A DNA stretch of 64,000 bases, from the NCBI RefSeq assembly GCF_003991565.1, contig NZ_CP032819.1, positions 2,108,001 through 2,172,000 on the forward strand. The letters are read 5' to 3'. Every line of letters starts with the position of its first letter. The stretch's first letter is position 1. The notes beneath the pieces were generated by a model. That model worked only from the letters and a program-made list of their open reading frames with translations. It searched no databases and was not told the origin of the DNA. Below, one piece after another: positions 8,667-16,953 of the stretch. The position numbers and the translations under genes are program-made. Source of the DNA: Butyricimonas faecalis. GTDB taxonomy: Bacteria > Bacteroidota > Bacteroidia > Bacteroidales > Marinifilaceae.

Positions 8667-11600
8667 CTAGAATTTTACTGTTAGACCTAAAGTAAACTTC
8701 CGGGCTAATGGATAATTCGTTCCATAATCCACCCCGCTCACAATACTCACCGCTTCAGGATCTACCCCTGAATAATTGGAAAAAGTCAAAAGATTCTCAC
8801 CACTCACAAACACCCGTAATTGCTCCATTCCCCATTTAGAAATCAACGATTTGGGTAGATTATAACCGACCGTCAATGTCTTCAATTTCAAATAATTCAC
8901 CTTCTCCACTTGCCTGTCTAAAACCTCCCCTTCACTCCCGATACGTAATTTAGCATAATCCGAATCATCCCCTTCTTGTTGCCAGAAAGTCGTTTTATTT
9001 ATATCCACGAACACGGGATGCTTGTAAAATTTCTCGGTCGGGTTAGTCGAAAAAACCAAGGATATAGAAGGTAACTGATTCACCATGTGCCGCCCGATGG
9101 AATAATGCATCGAAAAATTCAAATCAAAATTCTTCCACCGGAATTCATTTACAATTCCCCCACTTATAATAGGTAAGGCACTTCCCAAAAATACTTGATC
9201 ATTAAAAATATAACTGTCACTATTTACATCCACGTAATGATAATCACCCGGACGATAAAAAGAAGTGTAAGAACCTGCCAGAGGATAGAGATAATAGCTT
9301 TCTCCTTGTGTTGTGAAATACAGAGGAAGATCCTCCTGTTTTTGCACATATCCATTCGTTTTGTATCCATAAATACGATTCAGAGGCTTACCCGTAATAC
9401 CAAATGCCAAATCTTTGCCATTGTACGATTTTTCAATCCGGTTCCAATTTCTAGCCCCATTTACAGAAATTTTCCAATACAAATCGGGACGACGGAATAT
9501 TTCATATTTAATCAACAACTCAAGCCCTTCATTCGACAAAGCGGCCGCGTTCGCCCATTGCATCCCAAAACCATTATAATCTCCGGGAAGAGGAACCCGA
9601 TACAATAACTTATCCGTGTACCGGTAATAATAATCAAGAACAACACCCAATCGATACTCAAAAAGATCGACATCCAAACCGAAATCATACTGATCGGTTT
9701 CTTCCCAAGAAAGATCTTCATTATAAAGTCCCCCGCCATATACTGGCTTCAATGTAGGATTTCCTAAATGCGAATAATCTCCGGGACCCATCAAACCGTA
9801 GGCTAAATAAGGGGATTCAAACATCTTCCCGGAACGTCCCCAACTAGCCCGAAACTTTCCGAACGAGAGCCACCCCAAATTATCTTTAATAAAAGGCTCC
9901 TCTGAAAAACTCCATCCGGCAGCCACCGAGGGGAAAGTTCCCCATTTATTATTCCGCCCGAACACGGAACTCCCATCTCGACGAAAACTTAGAGACAACA
10001 AATACTTCAAGCGGTAATTATACTCCAAACGTCCAAAATAAGAATATAACTTTTGTTCCTCCATATTTGACTGATAATGTTGAAACGCCACCGGGACCGT
10101 TTCTCCTGACCATTCATTTACTTCCTGTCCCAAATCCGGTAATCCACTTGGTGCATAATAAATCTTATCACTCGGAGAATTTTCAGCCGTTCCCCCGTTA
10201 TACTCCATTTGATCGTATTGATAAGAAAAACCCGCCAGAAAATCAAAAATATGATCTTCACCTATCGTTTTTCGATAGGATAACAAATTCTCGTTCAGCA
10301 CCATCAAATTTATTCCCGTCTCACCCAGACTCATCGAATACCCCTTACCGCTCAGATAAGAGGGTTGGAAATAATTCCTACGATGGATGGAATAATCTGC
10401 TGCCAAAGAAGTTGAGACACTTAATCCGTCAATAATCTCGTACCCGATCTTAAAATTAGTACGCAAACGGACGGAACGATTCTTCTCCTTTGTCCCTTTC
10501 AATTTATCAATCGTGGCCTCCCAGGCTTCAGTCCCTTTCCCCGGTAACAACGTACTTTGCCAAAAAGGATCACCCGGCACACCCTCAACCATGGGTGCCG
10601 TACCAAAACCTTCAACCTTTTCTCCCCTGTCGCGATTCGTTAACGTCGCGTTAAAACGTAAATCCACGTTTACCCGGTTGACTGGCACAACGTTCAACGA
10701 TGAATTCAAATCCATCCGATTATACCCGGTCCCGACAAACACCCCTGTTTCATTGTAATATCCCAAACCGATCCCGTAAGTCATTCTCTCCCCTCCACCA
10801 TAAGTCTGGATATTGGCATTCGTCACCTTTCCCGTACGAAAATACGCCGGGAAAAAATTCGTCGCATTATTATAAAAAGCGTTCAAACTATCTTGATAAA
10901 TCAAGGTAGCGGGGTAACCTGGCCGGGCAGAAAAGAAATAATCATACGACGCACTTTGATCATTCCAAAAGACTTCCTCATTGGACACGGGATATTTATA
11001 TCGCTTGGTTGTCTTATCCAGATAAGCCTTTTGTGTTCCTTCAAGTGTCTTAAGACGTAAATCCCGCTCTCCTTTCCCGATAACCACCGTTGGAAATTCA
11101 GCAACAACACCCCAAGATTGAGAAGCATTTACAGAGAACGTCGCTTTTTGATTCTTCCTCCCTTTTTTAGTTGTCACGATAATCACCCCGTTAGCAGCAC
11201 GAGAACCATAAATAGAAGCCGAAGAAGCATCTTTCAATATCTGGACCGACTCAATCATATCCGGATTGATATCTGCCAACAAATTAGTACCGGTAATCGG
11301 TGAAGAAAAAGAATTTAACGGAACCCCGTCAACCACCCACAAAGGATCAGAAAAACGCCTTCCCTGCTCTACATTCAAAGAATTATATCCCCGAATAGTG
11401 ATTGCCGTTCCACCACCTCCCGGAGCCCCGGACATATTCGTGATATCCAAACCGGCCACCCGCCCCTGTAAAAGAGAGGCAATATCCGAGGACGGTATGC
11501 CTTGTAACTCCTCAGCTTTCACAACCGACACGGCCCCCGTCATCTCTCTTTTATTCGTCGTTCCATAGGCCACCACGACAGCCTCATCCAACGCCTGAAT

Positions 11601-12212
11601 ATCCTCCTCCATCACCACGCGAAGAGAATCCTTTGTTACTCCGGTAAAATTCACTTTCTGAGATTTATACCCGACAAAAGAAAATTCCAACGCCCCTTTC
11701 TCCATAGGCAAGATCAACGAAAACTGTCCTTTGGCATTCGTCGCCGTCCCGATGTTCGTACCAAAAATCTTCACGGTAACTCCCGGCATCGGGATTTTCC
11801 TCTGATCCGTGACAATACCGACAACCATTTTCTTGACTTGCTTTTGTTCCTCTACGCACCGCACGATAATCACCCCCTCCAAAACCTCGTACGAATACCC
11901 GTGGTCTTTTAGCACGTTATCCAACACCTCTATCAACGTGGCATTTTTTAGGTTCACCGTAATCTTCTCCGTTTCAGGCACGACCCCCTTCTGGAAAAAG
12001 AACTGATACCCCGTTTGCATCTTCAAATAATCAAGCACCGAAACAATTAATTCATTCTCGAACTTCACATCCAGCTTTTGATTCTGAGAATAAGTCGTGG
12101 CACCCAACGTGTGAATACAACACAACAAAATAAAAAGCTTCAACTTCATAATCAACAAAATTTTTTGCCACTTCCCTTCCGGAAAATGTTCACATCTGAT
12201 CTTTTTTTTCAT
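8667..12212 (-). CDS. SusC/RagA family TonB-dependent outer-membrane transporter with STN domain (locus 1)
   Basis: A roughly 1181-residue TonB-dependent barrel. I place the start at the ATG at 12212 (MKKKIRCEHFPEGK), typical of this family; the frame is open up to 12254. After the signal peptide come an STN domain (KFENELIVSVLDYLKMQTGYQFFF), a carboxypeptidase-regulatory-like domain (PMPGVTVKIFGTNIGTATN), the plug with the SusC motif ILKDASSASIYGSRAANGVI, and a long barrel ending in LARKFTLGLTVKF. The STN domain predicts signalling to the neighbouring FecR. The ligand is unknown. Confidence 0.95.
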   Translation of the reverse strand: MKKKIRCEHFPEGKWQKILLIMKLKLFILLCCIHTLGATTYSQNQKLDVKFENELIVSVLDYLKMQTGYQFFFQKGVVPETEKITVNLKNATLIEVLDNVLKDHGYSYEVLEGVIIVRCVEEQKQVKKMVVGIVTDQRKIPMPGVTVKIFGTNIGTATNAKGQFSLILPMEKGALEFSFVGYKSQKVNFTGVTKDSLRVVMEEDIQALDEAVVVAYGTTNKREMTGAVSVVKAEELQGIPSSDIASLLQGRVAGLDITNMSGAPGGGGTAITIRGYNSLNVEQGRRFSDPLWVVDGVPLNSFSSPITGTNLLADINPDMIESVQILKDASSASIYGSRAANGVIIVTTKKGRKNQKATFSVNASQSWGVVAEFPTVVIGKGERDLRLKTLEGTQKAYLDKTTKRYKYPVSNEEVFWNDQSASYDYFFSARPGYPATLIYQDSLNAFYNNATNFFPAYFRTGKVTNANIQTYGGGERMTYGIGLGYYNETGVFVGTGYNRMDLNSSLNVVPVNRVNVDLRFNATLTNRDRGEKVEGFGTAPMVEGVPGDPFWQSTLLPGKGTEAWEATIDKLKGTKEKNRSVRLRTNFKIGYEIIDGLSVSTSLAADYSIHRRNYFQPSYLSGKGYSMSLGETGINLMVLNENLLSYRKTIGEDHIFDFLAGFSYQYDQMEYNGGTAENSPSDKIYYAPSGLPDLGQEVNEWSGETVPVAFQHYQSNMEEQKLYSYFGRLEYNYRLKYLLSLSFRRDGSSVFGRNNKWGTFPSVAAGWSFSEEPFIKDNLGWLSFGKFRASWGRSGKMFESPYLAYGLMGPGDYSHLGNPTLKPVYGGGLYNEDLSWEETDQYDFGLDVDLFEYRLGVVLDYYYRYTDKLLYRVPLPGDYNGFGMQWANAAALSNEGLELLIKYEIFRRPDLYWKISVNGARNWNRIEKSYNGKDLAFGITGKPLNRIYGYKTNGYVQKQEDLPLYFTTQGESYYLYPLAGSYTSFYRPGDYHYVDVNSDSYIFNDQVFLGSALPIISGGIVNEFRWKNFDLNFSMHYSIGRHMVNQLPSISLVFSTNPTEKFYKHPVFVDINKTTFWQQEGDDSDYAKLRIGSEGEVLDRQVEKVNYLKLKTLTVGYNLPKSLISKWGMEQLRVFVSGENLLTFSNYSGVDPEAVSIVSGVDYGTNYPLARKFTLGLTVKF

Positions 12213-12240
12213 AACTTTGCTTATGATTTTGTTTAACATT

Positions 12241-12295
12241 ACATCTGCTGTCAACAGATGTTTTCAAATCTTGGGGGAAGCTGTCAAATTCCCCC
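12241..12295. promoter_or_regulatory. Two hairpins at the fecR-susC junction (locus 1)
   Basis: Stem 1 is ACATCTG/CAGATGT (12241-12247 with 12255-12261). Stem 2 is GGGGGAA/TTCCCCC (12273-12279 with 12289-12295), followed on the plus strand by GATTTTTTTA. They sit between the fecR stop and the susC start, so they lie in the operon mRNA. Read on the plus strand, stem 2 has the shape of an intrinsic terminator against antisense transcription. On the operon strand it could act as a processing or attenuation element. Confidence 0.55.
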
Positions 12296-12302
12296 GATTT
12301 TT

Positions 12303-13400
12303 TTATATACTCACGGTAACCGTTTTTCCTTTCACATCGAACTTCACATAACTACTCTTTTCTATCACTTGCAACACCGATCTAAAATTACTATACTTGG
12401 GTAAATTTCCTCTAAACTCGATCGTTTTGGCGGCTTCATTCCGGAAAAACACCGTCACGTTATACCAGCGAGCCAATTTCAACATGATTTGTTCCAGATT
12501 CTGATTCTCGAACACGAAAAGTCCCTTTTTCCAAGCCGCCACCTGACTCACGTCCACCTTCCCGACTGTAAAACTTCCGTTATGCACGTGACAAACAGCC
12601 TGTTCTCCGGGTACAAGCACGCACTCGTGTCCTTGCCCGCCAGTCGATAACGCCACGCTCCCATGCACCAATGTCGTGTAAATATCCGGTTCGTCCGGAT
12701 AAGCACACACGTTGAACGCCGTTCCCAACACCCGCAACGATTGCACCCCCGTTTCCACCAGAAACGGCCGATTCGTGTCTCTAGCCACTTCAAAATAAGC
12801 CTCTCCCTCCAGCATCACGCGACGCTCACTACCGGGGAAAACAACCGGATACTTCAACCGGGAATCCGCGTTCAGCCACACGCGCGTCCCATCTTCCAAC
12901 ACCAAGTCATACTCCCCTCCCCGGGGAACTTCCAACGTGTTATACATCACTTCCATCGGACGAACCTCCTCCTTTCTCGCGTTCTCGTAAGTCAGAACTC
13001 CCCCGTTTTTCCGGATCGTGGCGCCAGCCTCCCAGATACTTGCAGTTTCCAATGTCAACGTGTCCAAAACCACATTTTCCCCCGTCGCTAAAATAAGCCT
13101 GGCCTTCATCCCCCCGGGAACAATCTCTTGCACCTGCATGACCGGAACAACACGATCAACTCTCCCTCTCACGCCCCAAATCACCCCCACTACCACGATC
13201 ACGACAACAATCGCGGCATATCGACTCCATAAAATGAATCGGCGGCGACAAGTGCCACGATTCACGGAGGCCATGATCCGACGATAACCTTTCGTTTTAT
13301 CCACCGCCCGCATTTGCATCAAAATATCCAACGCCTCCTCCAAGCGGGCTTCATCATACTCCGTGGTATTCTTCTCGATCTGCTCTTTCGCATTCATCAT
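12303..13400 (-). CDS. FecR family anti-sigma factor (locus 1)
   Basis: Inner-membrane regulator that passes the SusC signal to the ECF sigma factor. The 365-residue protein has an N-terminal cytoplasmic sigma-binding part, a single membrane helix near residues 60-78 (YAAIVVVIVVVGVIWGV), the periplasmic FecR domain (VPRGGEYDLVLEDGTRVWLNADSRL, then EVARDTNRPFLVETG) and a C-terminal STN-like or DUF4974 domain (LEQIMLKLARWYNVTVFF) that is expected to contact the SusC STN domain. It is divergent from the sigma gene and upstream of susC. Confidence 0.93.
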   Translation of the reverse strand: MMNAKEQIEKNTTEYDEARLEEALDILMQMRAVDKTKGYRRIMASVNRGTCRRRFILWSRYAAIVVVIVVVGVIWGVRGRVDRVVPVMQVQEIVPGGMKARLILATGENVVLDTLTLETASIWEAGATIRKNGGVLTYENARKEEVRPMEVMYNTLEVPRGGEYDLVLEDGTRVWLNADSRLKYPVVFPGSERRVMLEGEAYFEVARDTNRPFLVETGVQSLRVLGTAFNVCAYPDEPDIYTTLVHGSVALSTGGQGHECVLVPGEQAVCHVHNGSFTVGKVDVSQVAAWKKGLFVFENQNLEQIMLKLARWYNVTVFFRNEAAKTIEFRGNLPKYSNFRSVLQVIEKSSYVKFDVKGKTVTVSI

Positions 13401-13503
13401 TTTTTTCTCTTTTTATAACCAAGACAGGCCAAGAAAAAAATACACGTAGTCATTTTCTGAAAAAAATGCATTTTTATTTTATCAATATCTAAAATATTAA
13501 TCC

Positions 13504-13511
13504 TAAATTTG
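13504..13511 (+). promoter_or_regulatory. Promoter -7 box for the locus 1 sigma factor gene
   Basis: TAAATTTG matches TAnnTTTG, 23 bases upstream of the ATG at 13535. The locus 2 sigma gene has the identical octamer at 24444, so both seem to be expressed from housekeeping-type promoters. Confidence 0.55.
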
Positions 13512-13534
13512 TTTTGATGTAGGAAACCAGATGT

Positions 13535-14074
13535 ATGATAAAGATAGAGAAAAAGACGTTCGAATCCTTATTTAACCTGTACTATTCGGGATTAATCGTG
13601 TATGCCAATCGTTTCACGAACCAGATCGAGATCTCGGAAGACATCGTGCACGATGTCTTTATCGCTCTCTGGGAGAAAAAAGATTCCCTCTTCATGGAAT
13701 CCGCGAAAGCTTATCTTTTCTCATCCGTTCACAACCGTTGCCTGAATTACCTGGAACAATTAAACGTTCGCAACAAATATCAAGAACAAATTTTACAAAA
13801 AGGAGACATTACCGGATTACTCACCTGGGAATATTACGTGGAGTCAGAACTTCAAGAACATATTGAAAAAGCGATCAACCAACTTCCACCCCAATGCCGG
13901 AAAATTTTTATCATGAATCGTTTCAACGACAAAAGCATTGCCCAAATCGCCGAAGAATTGGAAATCTCGCCCCGCACGGTAGAAAAACACATCGAAGTTG
14001 CCTTGAAAAAACTCCGGCAAGAACTGTCCGACTACCTTCCTGCAGGCTTGTTATTCTGGTTGTTACATCTTTAA
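13535..14074 (+). CDS. ECF RNA polymerase sigma-70 factor (locus 1)
   Basis: A 179-residue sigma factor of the group paired with FecR and SusC in Bacteroidetes. Region 2 spans about residues 8-75 (LFNLYYSGLIVYANRF, EISEDIVHDVFIALWEKK). Region 4 spans about 110-165 (INQLPPQCRKIFIMNRF, SIAQIAEELEISPRTVEKHI) with the helix-turn-helix that reads the -35 element. It is transcribed divergently from its fecR partner, with a 134-base intergenic region holding its own -7 box, and is closed by a strong terminator. Confidence 0.94.
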   Translation: MIKIEKKTFESLFNLYYSGLIVYANRFTNQIEISEDIVHDVFIALWEKKDSLFMESAKAYLFSSVHNRCLNYLEQLNVRNKYQEQILQKGDITGLLTWEYYVESELQEHIEKAINQLPPQCRKIFIMNRFNDKSIAQIAEELEISPRTVEKHIEVALKKLRQELSDYLPAGLLFWLLHL

Positions 14075-14082
14075 AAATAAAA

Positions 14083-14108
14083 AAAGAGGCCCGTTTCCAA
14101 GCCTCTTT
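14083..14108. terminator. Bidirectional terminator between the sigma gene and the RRM gene
   Basis: Perfect stem AAAGAGGC/GCCTCTTT around a 10-base loop, with A-rich sequence on the left and T residues within the right arm. It lies just after the sigma stop and the end of the convergent RRM gene. Confidence 0.85.
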
Positions 14109-14131
14109 CCTTCAGAATAAATATAAATATC

Positions 14132-14458
14132 CTAATATCTTCTGTTTGAATTATAACCTCCGCGACTTCCGCCACCTCTGTTATATCCTCCGCGACCTCC
14201 ACCGTTTGATCTTTCTTCTCTCGGTTTAGCCACGTTCACGGTAATTACTTTACCATCATATTCGGCACCGTTCAATTCATCGATTGCTTTTTGTCCCATT
14301 GCCTCATCAGCAATTTCAACAAAACCGAATCCTCTTGATCTACCAGTTTCCCGATCCATAATAACTTTTGCAGAAGTAACTTCTCCATATTCTGCAAACA
14401 ACGTGTTTAAATCTGCGTCATCAACGCCATAACTTAAATTTGAAATGTAAATGTTCAT
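14132..14458 (-). CDS. RRM-type RNA-binding protein
   Basis: A 108-residue RNA-binding protein. I place the start at the ATG at 14458 because MNIYISNLSYGVDDADLNTLF begins the RRM fold directly; the open frame extends upstream to 14617 but that part is leader. RNP2 (IYISNL) and RNP1 (RSRGFGFVEI) are intact, so it should bind single-stranded RNA. The tail after residue 82 is rich in glycine, arginine and asparagine (GGGRGGYNRGGGSRGGY), as in cold-induced RNA-binding proteins of Bacteroidetes and cyanobacteria. It is monocistronic with a long leader. Confidence 0.93.
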   Translation of the reverse strand: MNIYISNLSYGVDDADLNTLFAEYGEVTSAKVIMDRETGRSRGFGFVEIADEAMGQKAIDELNGAEYDGKVITVNVAKPREERSNGGGRGGYNRGGGSRGGYNSNRRY

Positions 14459-14587
14459 CAAGTACAATTTTTGATTAATTAATAAATAAGGATTGAGAAT
14501 GGTCTCATTGGAAAAAAGTCTACTTAACGATACAAATACATTGATAGGAAAGTGATTTAAATACAAATAATTCAACTCAATCTGGAA

Positions 14588-14617
14588 CAAAGGTAAGGTT
14601 ATATTTCGGACTTGCAA
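14588..14617 (-). promoter_or_regulatory. Promoter for the RRM gene
   Basis: On the minus strand a -7 box TACCTTTG (14588-14595) lies 19 bases downstream of a TTG (14615-14617) that fits the -33 element. The predicted transcript has a leader of about 120 bases before the ATG at 14458, which is suitable for temperature- or protein-dependent control; that role is inference. Confidence 0.6.
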
Positions 14618-14890
14618 GTATATTACGGAATTATTTTCAAAAATAAATTGGTATATTAACGTAAACTTGATATAAAAACCAAGCTATTCTTTTGTACATC
14701 AATAATATTGCTATTAAAAAAATATTATTCCATTTTGAATTATATCGAACTCTCATTATATAATAAAAAAATCGCAAGGATGTAAATTAAACTGTGTCAG
14801 CAAGGAATAAAGTATTAACTTTGCTAACACAGTTTATTTTACACTACCAAATCGCCGAAAGTTTACAATCTTACTTTCGGCAAATTCACA
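14618..14890. other. AT-rich intergenic region with two hairpins ending import locus 2
   Basis: No gene is visible. Two hairpins lie just after the end of the minus-strand thioredoxin gene. One is a 9-bp perfect stem GCCGAAAGT/ACTTTCGGC (14854-14862 with 14873-14881). The other is a 16-base near-perfect stem, TAAACTGTGTCAGCAA with TTGCTAACACAGTTTA (14788-14803 with 14821-14836). They probably form a tandem terminator for the locus 2 operon, although neither is followed by a long T run on that strand. Confidence 0.6.
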
Positions 14891-15859
14891 TTACTTCTTG
14901 CCTCCCCAAATTTGTATATCTTTCTGAAAATTCTTAGCACGCTCGCCATTCGGCTTCAATTGCATAGCATATTCCGCCCAACGAATTAATTCAGAATACA
15001 GCTTTTTTTTATTTTTAGAAAATTGCATACATTGCCGTCCGATACTTTCCACATAATTGAAATACTGATCGCAATACATCTCTCGGATGCGCTCCTTCCA
15101 ATCATCTACGATACCATATTTTTCAAAAACAGCTATTTCCTCGTTCCCTTTTTCCAACAATCTCTCGCGTGACAATGTTCCCATGATACGATCTAAAAAT
15201 TGATTTGCCCTTTTCAAATAATCTTTACGATTATCCGTTGCTTGCAAAAATTCAAGTTCCATGACATCACGTTCATCCATTTGTTGAGCACCTGACAATT
15301 GTTCCCATAATTTTAACGCATAATCAAATAATTCACGACTTTTCATTTGTAATGCATACTCTTTTACTTGAAAAATAATTTGCTCGCTCATTTCTTTCAG
15401 CAAACCTTCAGCAACCATATTACTTATCCCCACGCAAAAATCAGTTTTACTAGTAATCGGTTCTGCCGGATATTTCTTAAAAAATTCAGGAACATTCTCT
15501 TCCGCTTTTCTATTTCGAGCATTTACATCAGCCATAAAGCTGTCAACGTCCATAGATATTGTCTTACCTTCTTTCAATATTTCACCCACACCACAAGAAT
15601 TGATCACGCCTATTTTCTGAGACGTCCAATATCTTTTCATCAGATCTGCCAAATAAAATCCACGATCCAAAGAAACTTGCAAAAAATTCCTTAAAAAGTG
15701 AGGTTTCCGCCATTCAATACTATATTGCTCCAACAGATAGGAGTAATTATCCTTACATTTCATTTCTGTTAAAGCACATTGTCCCACATTTATAAAATCC
15801 TTCGCTTCCATATGCCCTAAAGCACGATAAATCAATTCACCATTCTCATCCAAAAACAA
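14891..15859 (-). CDS. Thioredoxin-family protein, C-terminal part (frameshifted gene)
   Basis: This frame continues the gene that starts at 16164. It opens within the thioredoxin fold (the MFLDENGELIYRALG strand corresponds to the cis-proline and beta-hairpin end) and then adds about 280 residues of helical sequence rich in lysine and glutamate, with no recognised domain. The coding frame extends upstream of the first ATG to the A7 tract at 15908-15914, where a -1 shift joins it to the N-terminal part in the order AEKKENIFIKKYNVNSFP. The joined protein would have about 423 residues. Confidence 0.75.
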   Translation of the reverse strand: MFLDENGELIYRALGHMEAKDFINVGQCALTEMKCKDNYSYLLEQYSIEWRKPHFLRNFLQVSLDRGFYLADLMKRYWTSQKIGVINSCGVGEILKEGKTISMDVDSFMADVNARNRKAEENVPEFFKKYPAEPITSKTDFCVGISNMVAEGLLKEMSEQIIFQVKEYALQMKSRELFDYALKLWEQLSGAQQMDERDVMELEFLQATDNRKDYLKRANQFLDRIMGTLSRERLLEKGNEEIAVFEKYGIVDDWKERIREMYCDQYFNYVESIGRQCMQFSKNKKKLYSELIRWAEYAMQLKPNGERAKNFQKDIQIWGGKK

Positions 15860-16164
15860 ATATGTCGGGAAGGAATTAACATTATACTTTTTAATGAATA
15901 TATTCTCTTTTTTTCAGCATCCACTTTCATGGAAATAAAATGGGTATTATAAAATTCCCCAACTTCTTGAAGAGGGAAGATGTCTTTGGCCATCATCTTA
16001 CACGGTCCGCACCAAACAGTGTAAACATCCAAAAAAATCATCTTTCCCTCTTTCTTTGCTATTTCAAGTACTTTATCAAAATTTGTTTCCTTGAATTCTA
16101 TTCCTTGGGTACTCCCACACAAGGAATACCCAAGGAAAAAACATACTAATAACAATTTCCTCAT
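15832..16164 (-). CDS. Thioredoxin-family protein, N-terminal part (frameshifted gene)
   Basis: A signal peptide (MRKLLLVCFFLGYSLCGSTQG) is followed by a thioredoxin fold with the active-site motif VWCGPCKMM near residues 50-58. After the A7 tract the zero frame gives an unrelated tail (RIYSLKSIMLIPSRH) and stops at 15832. Only the first 90 or so residues are therefore meaningful. It lies 10 bases after the degenerate thioredoxin gene and is the last member of the locus 2 operon. It would act in the periplasm or be surface-attached as a disulfide reductase if the full-length form is made. Confidence 0.75.
   Translation of the reverse strand: MRKLLLVCFFLGYSLCGSTQGIEFKETNFDKVLEIAKKEGKMIFLDVYTVWCGPCKMMAKDIFPLQEVGEFYNTHFISMKVDAEKKRIYSLKSIMLIPSRHICFWMRMVN
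15906..15917 (-). other. A AAA AAG slippery heptamer at the thioredoxin frameshift
   Basis: The minus strand reads GCT GAA AAA AAG AGA in the zero frame, which contains the heptamer A AAA AAG in the exact phase used by bacterial -1 programmed frameshifts such as dnaX. A -1 slip gives GAG AAT ATA TTC and restores the full thioredoxin frame. A short palindrome (GAATATATTC) follows directly. Gene decay, a phase-variable A7 tract, or a one-base homopolymer sequencing error would look the same. Confidence 0.5.
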
Positions 16165-16174
16165 CTTTTACGAC

Positions 16175-16951
16175 CTATAATTTACCATATTTTTCCAATG
16201 CTTTCTTCCCCTCAAAAATCAAATCTCCAGTATCCATAATTCCAAAAGTTTTATGGATCAATTCACCATCTTCATTCAAAAATAAATAATACATACCCTT
16301 CGATACTCCATATTTTTTCAATACGGCAACATTCTCTTCCTTGTCCACATCCACTCTTATCGATAAAAAATGAGCATTAAAAAATTCGCCTACTTTTTCA
16401 TCCCTAATCACCCTCTTCTCCATTGTTCTACACATCCCATCATCAATTTTATAGACATCTATAAACACTGGCTTCTTCTCCTTGCGTGCAACTTTAAGTA
16501 CTTCCTCCAAATTTTTATTTTGAAACTGAATTCCTAGAAGTTCTCTTTTCTGGCATTTGTCTAAAATAGCCTTTCCTAAAGCGATAAAATCTTTTACATC
16601 TTTGTAACCTTCCGCTCTATCAATCCATTCAACCCATTCGTTCAAAAACCAATAATGCACACCTTCCGGTGCCTGTTTATACGGCAGAACTTCTTGTTTA
16701 TCCGCATCCACGTGAAAAGATATAAAATTAGCATTAAAAAAATCTCCGACCTTCTTATTATATATCACATTCTTCTCCATTAAATCTCCTTCTTTATCCC
16801 CAGCTTTACTGATATGGATAAAAATTGGCTTTCCTTCTCTCATGGACATTCTCAATATATCTTGAAAACTCCCATTTCGAAACACAATGCCCTGTGAAAT
16901 TCCTTGTATTGCAATCCCTAAAAAACAAACAATTAATAATAAACCTCTCAT
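16175..16951 (-). CDS. Tandem thioredoxin-like protein without CXXC motifs
   Basis: A 258-residue exported protein with two related thioredoxin-like halves. Half 1 (about residues 20-125) has GIVFRNGSFQDILRMSMREGKPIFIHISKAGD. Half 2 (about 138-258) has GIQFQNKNLEEVLKVARKEKKPVFIDVYKIDDGMC. Both keep the fold landmarks (KVGDFFNANFISFHVDADK and KVGEFFNAHFLSIRVDVDK) but lack the catalytic CXXC. The second half resembles the neighbouring thioredoxin closely, so it probably arose by duplication. It sits between the lipoprotein and thioredoxin genes of locus 2. Redox activity is unlikely; a chaperone or binding role is possible. Confidence 0.8.
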   Translation of the reverse strand: MRGLLLIVCFLGIAIQGISQGIVFRNGSFQDILRMSMREGKPIFIHISKAGDKEGDLMEKNVIYNKKVGDFFNANFISFHVDADKQEVLPYKQAPEGVHYWFLNEWVEWIDRAEGYKDVKDFIALGKAILDKCQKRELLGIQFQNKNLEEVLKVARKEKKPVFIDVYKIDDGMCRTMEKRVIRDEKVGEFFNAHFLSIRVDVDKEENVAVLKKYGVSKGMYYLFLNEDGELIHKTFGIMDTGDLIFEGKKALEKYGKL

Positions 16952-16953
16952 CT

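Noticed and set aside
8667..12254. Start at 12254 for the locus 1 SusC
   Set aside because: The first 14 codons are not typical; the KKK-rich start at 12212 matches the usual beginning of STN-containing SusC proteins.
12663..13091. Long open frames opposite fecR and other high-GC genes
   Set aside because: They mirror the codon pattern of the real gene on the other strand and encode proline-, arginine- and histidine-rich products without domains.
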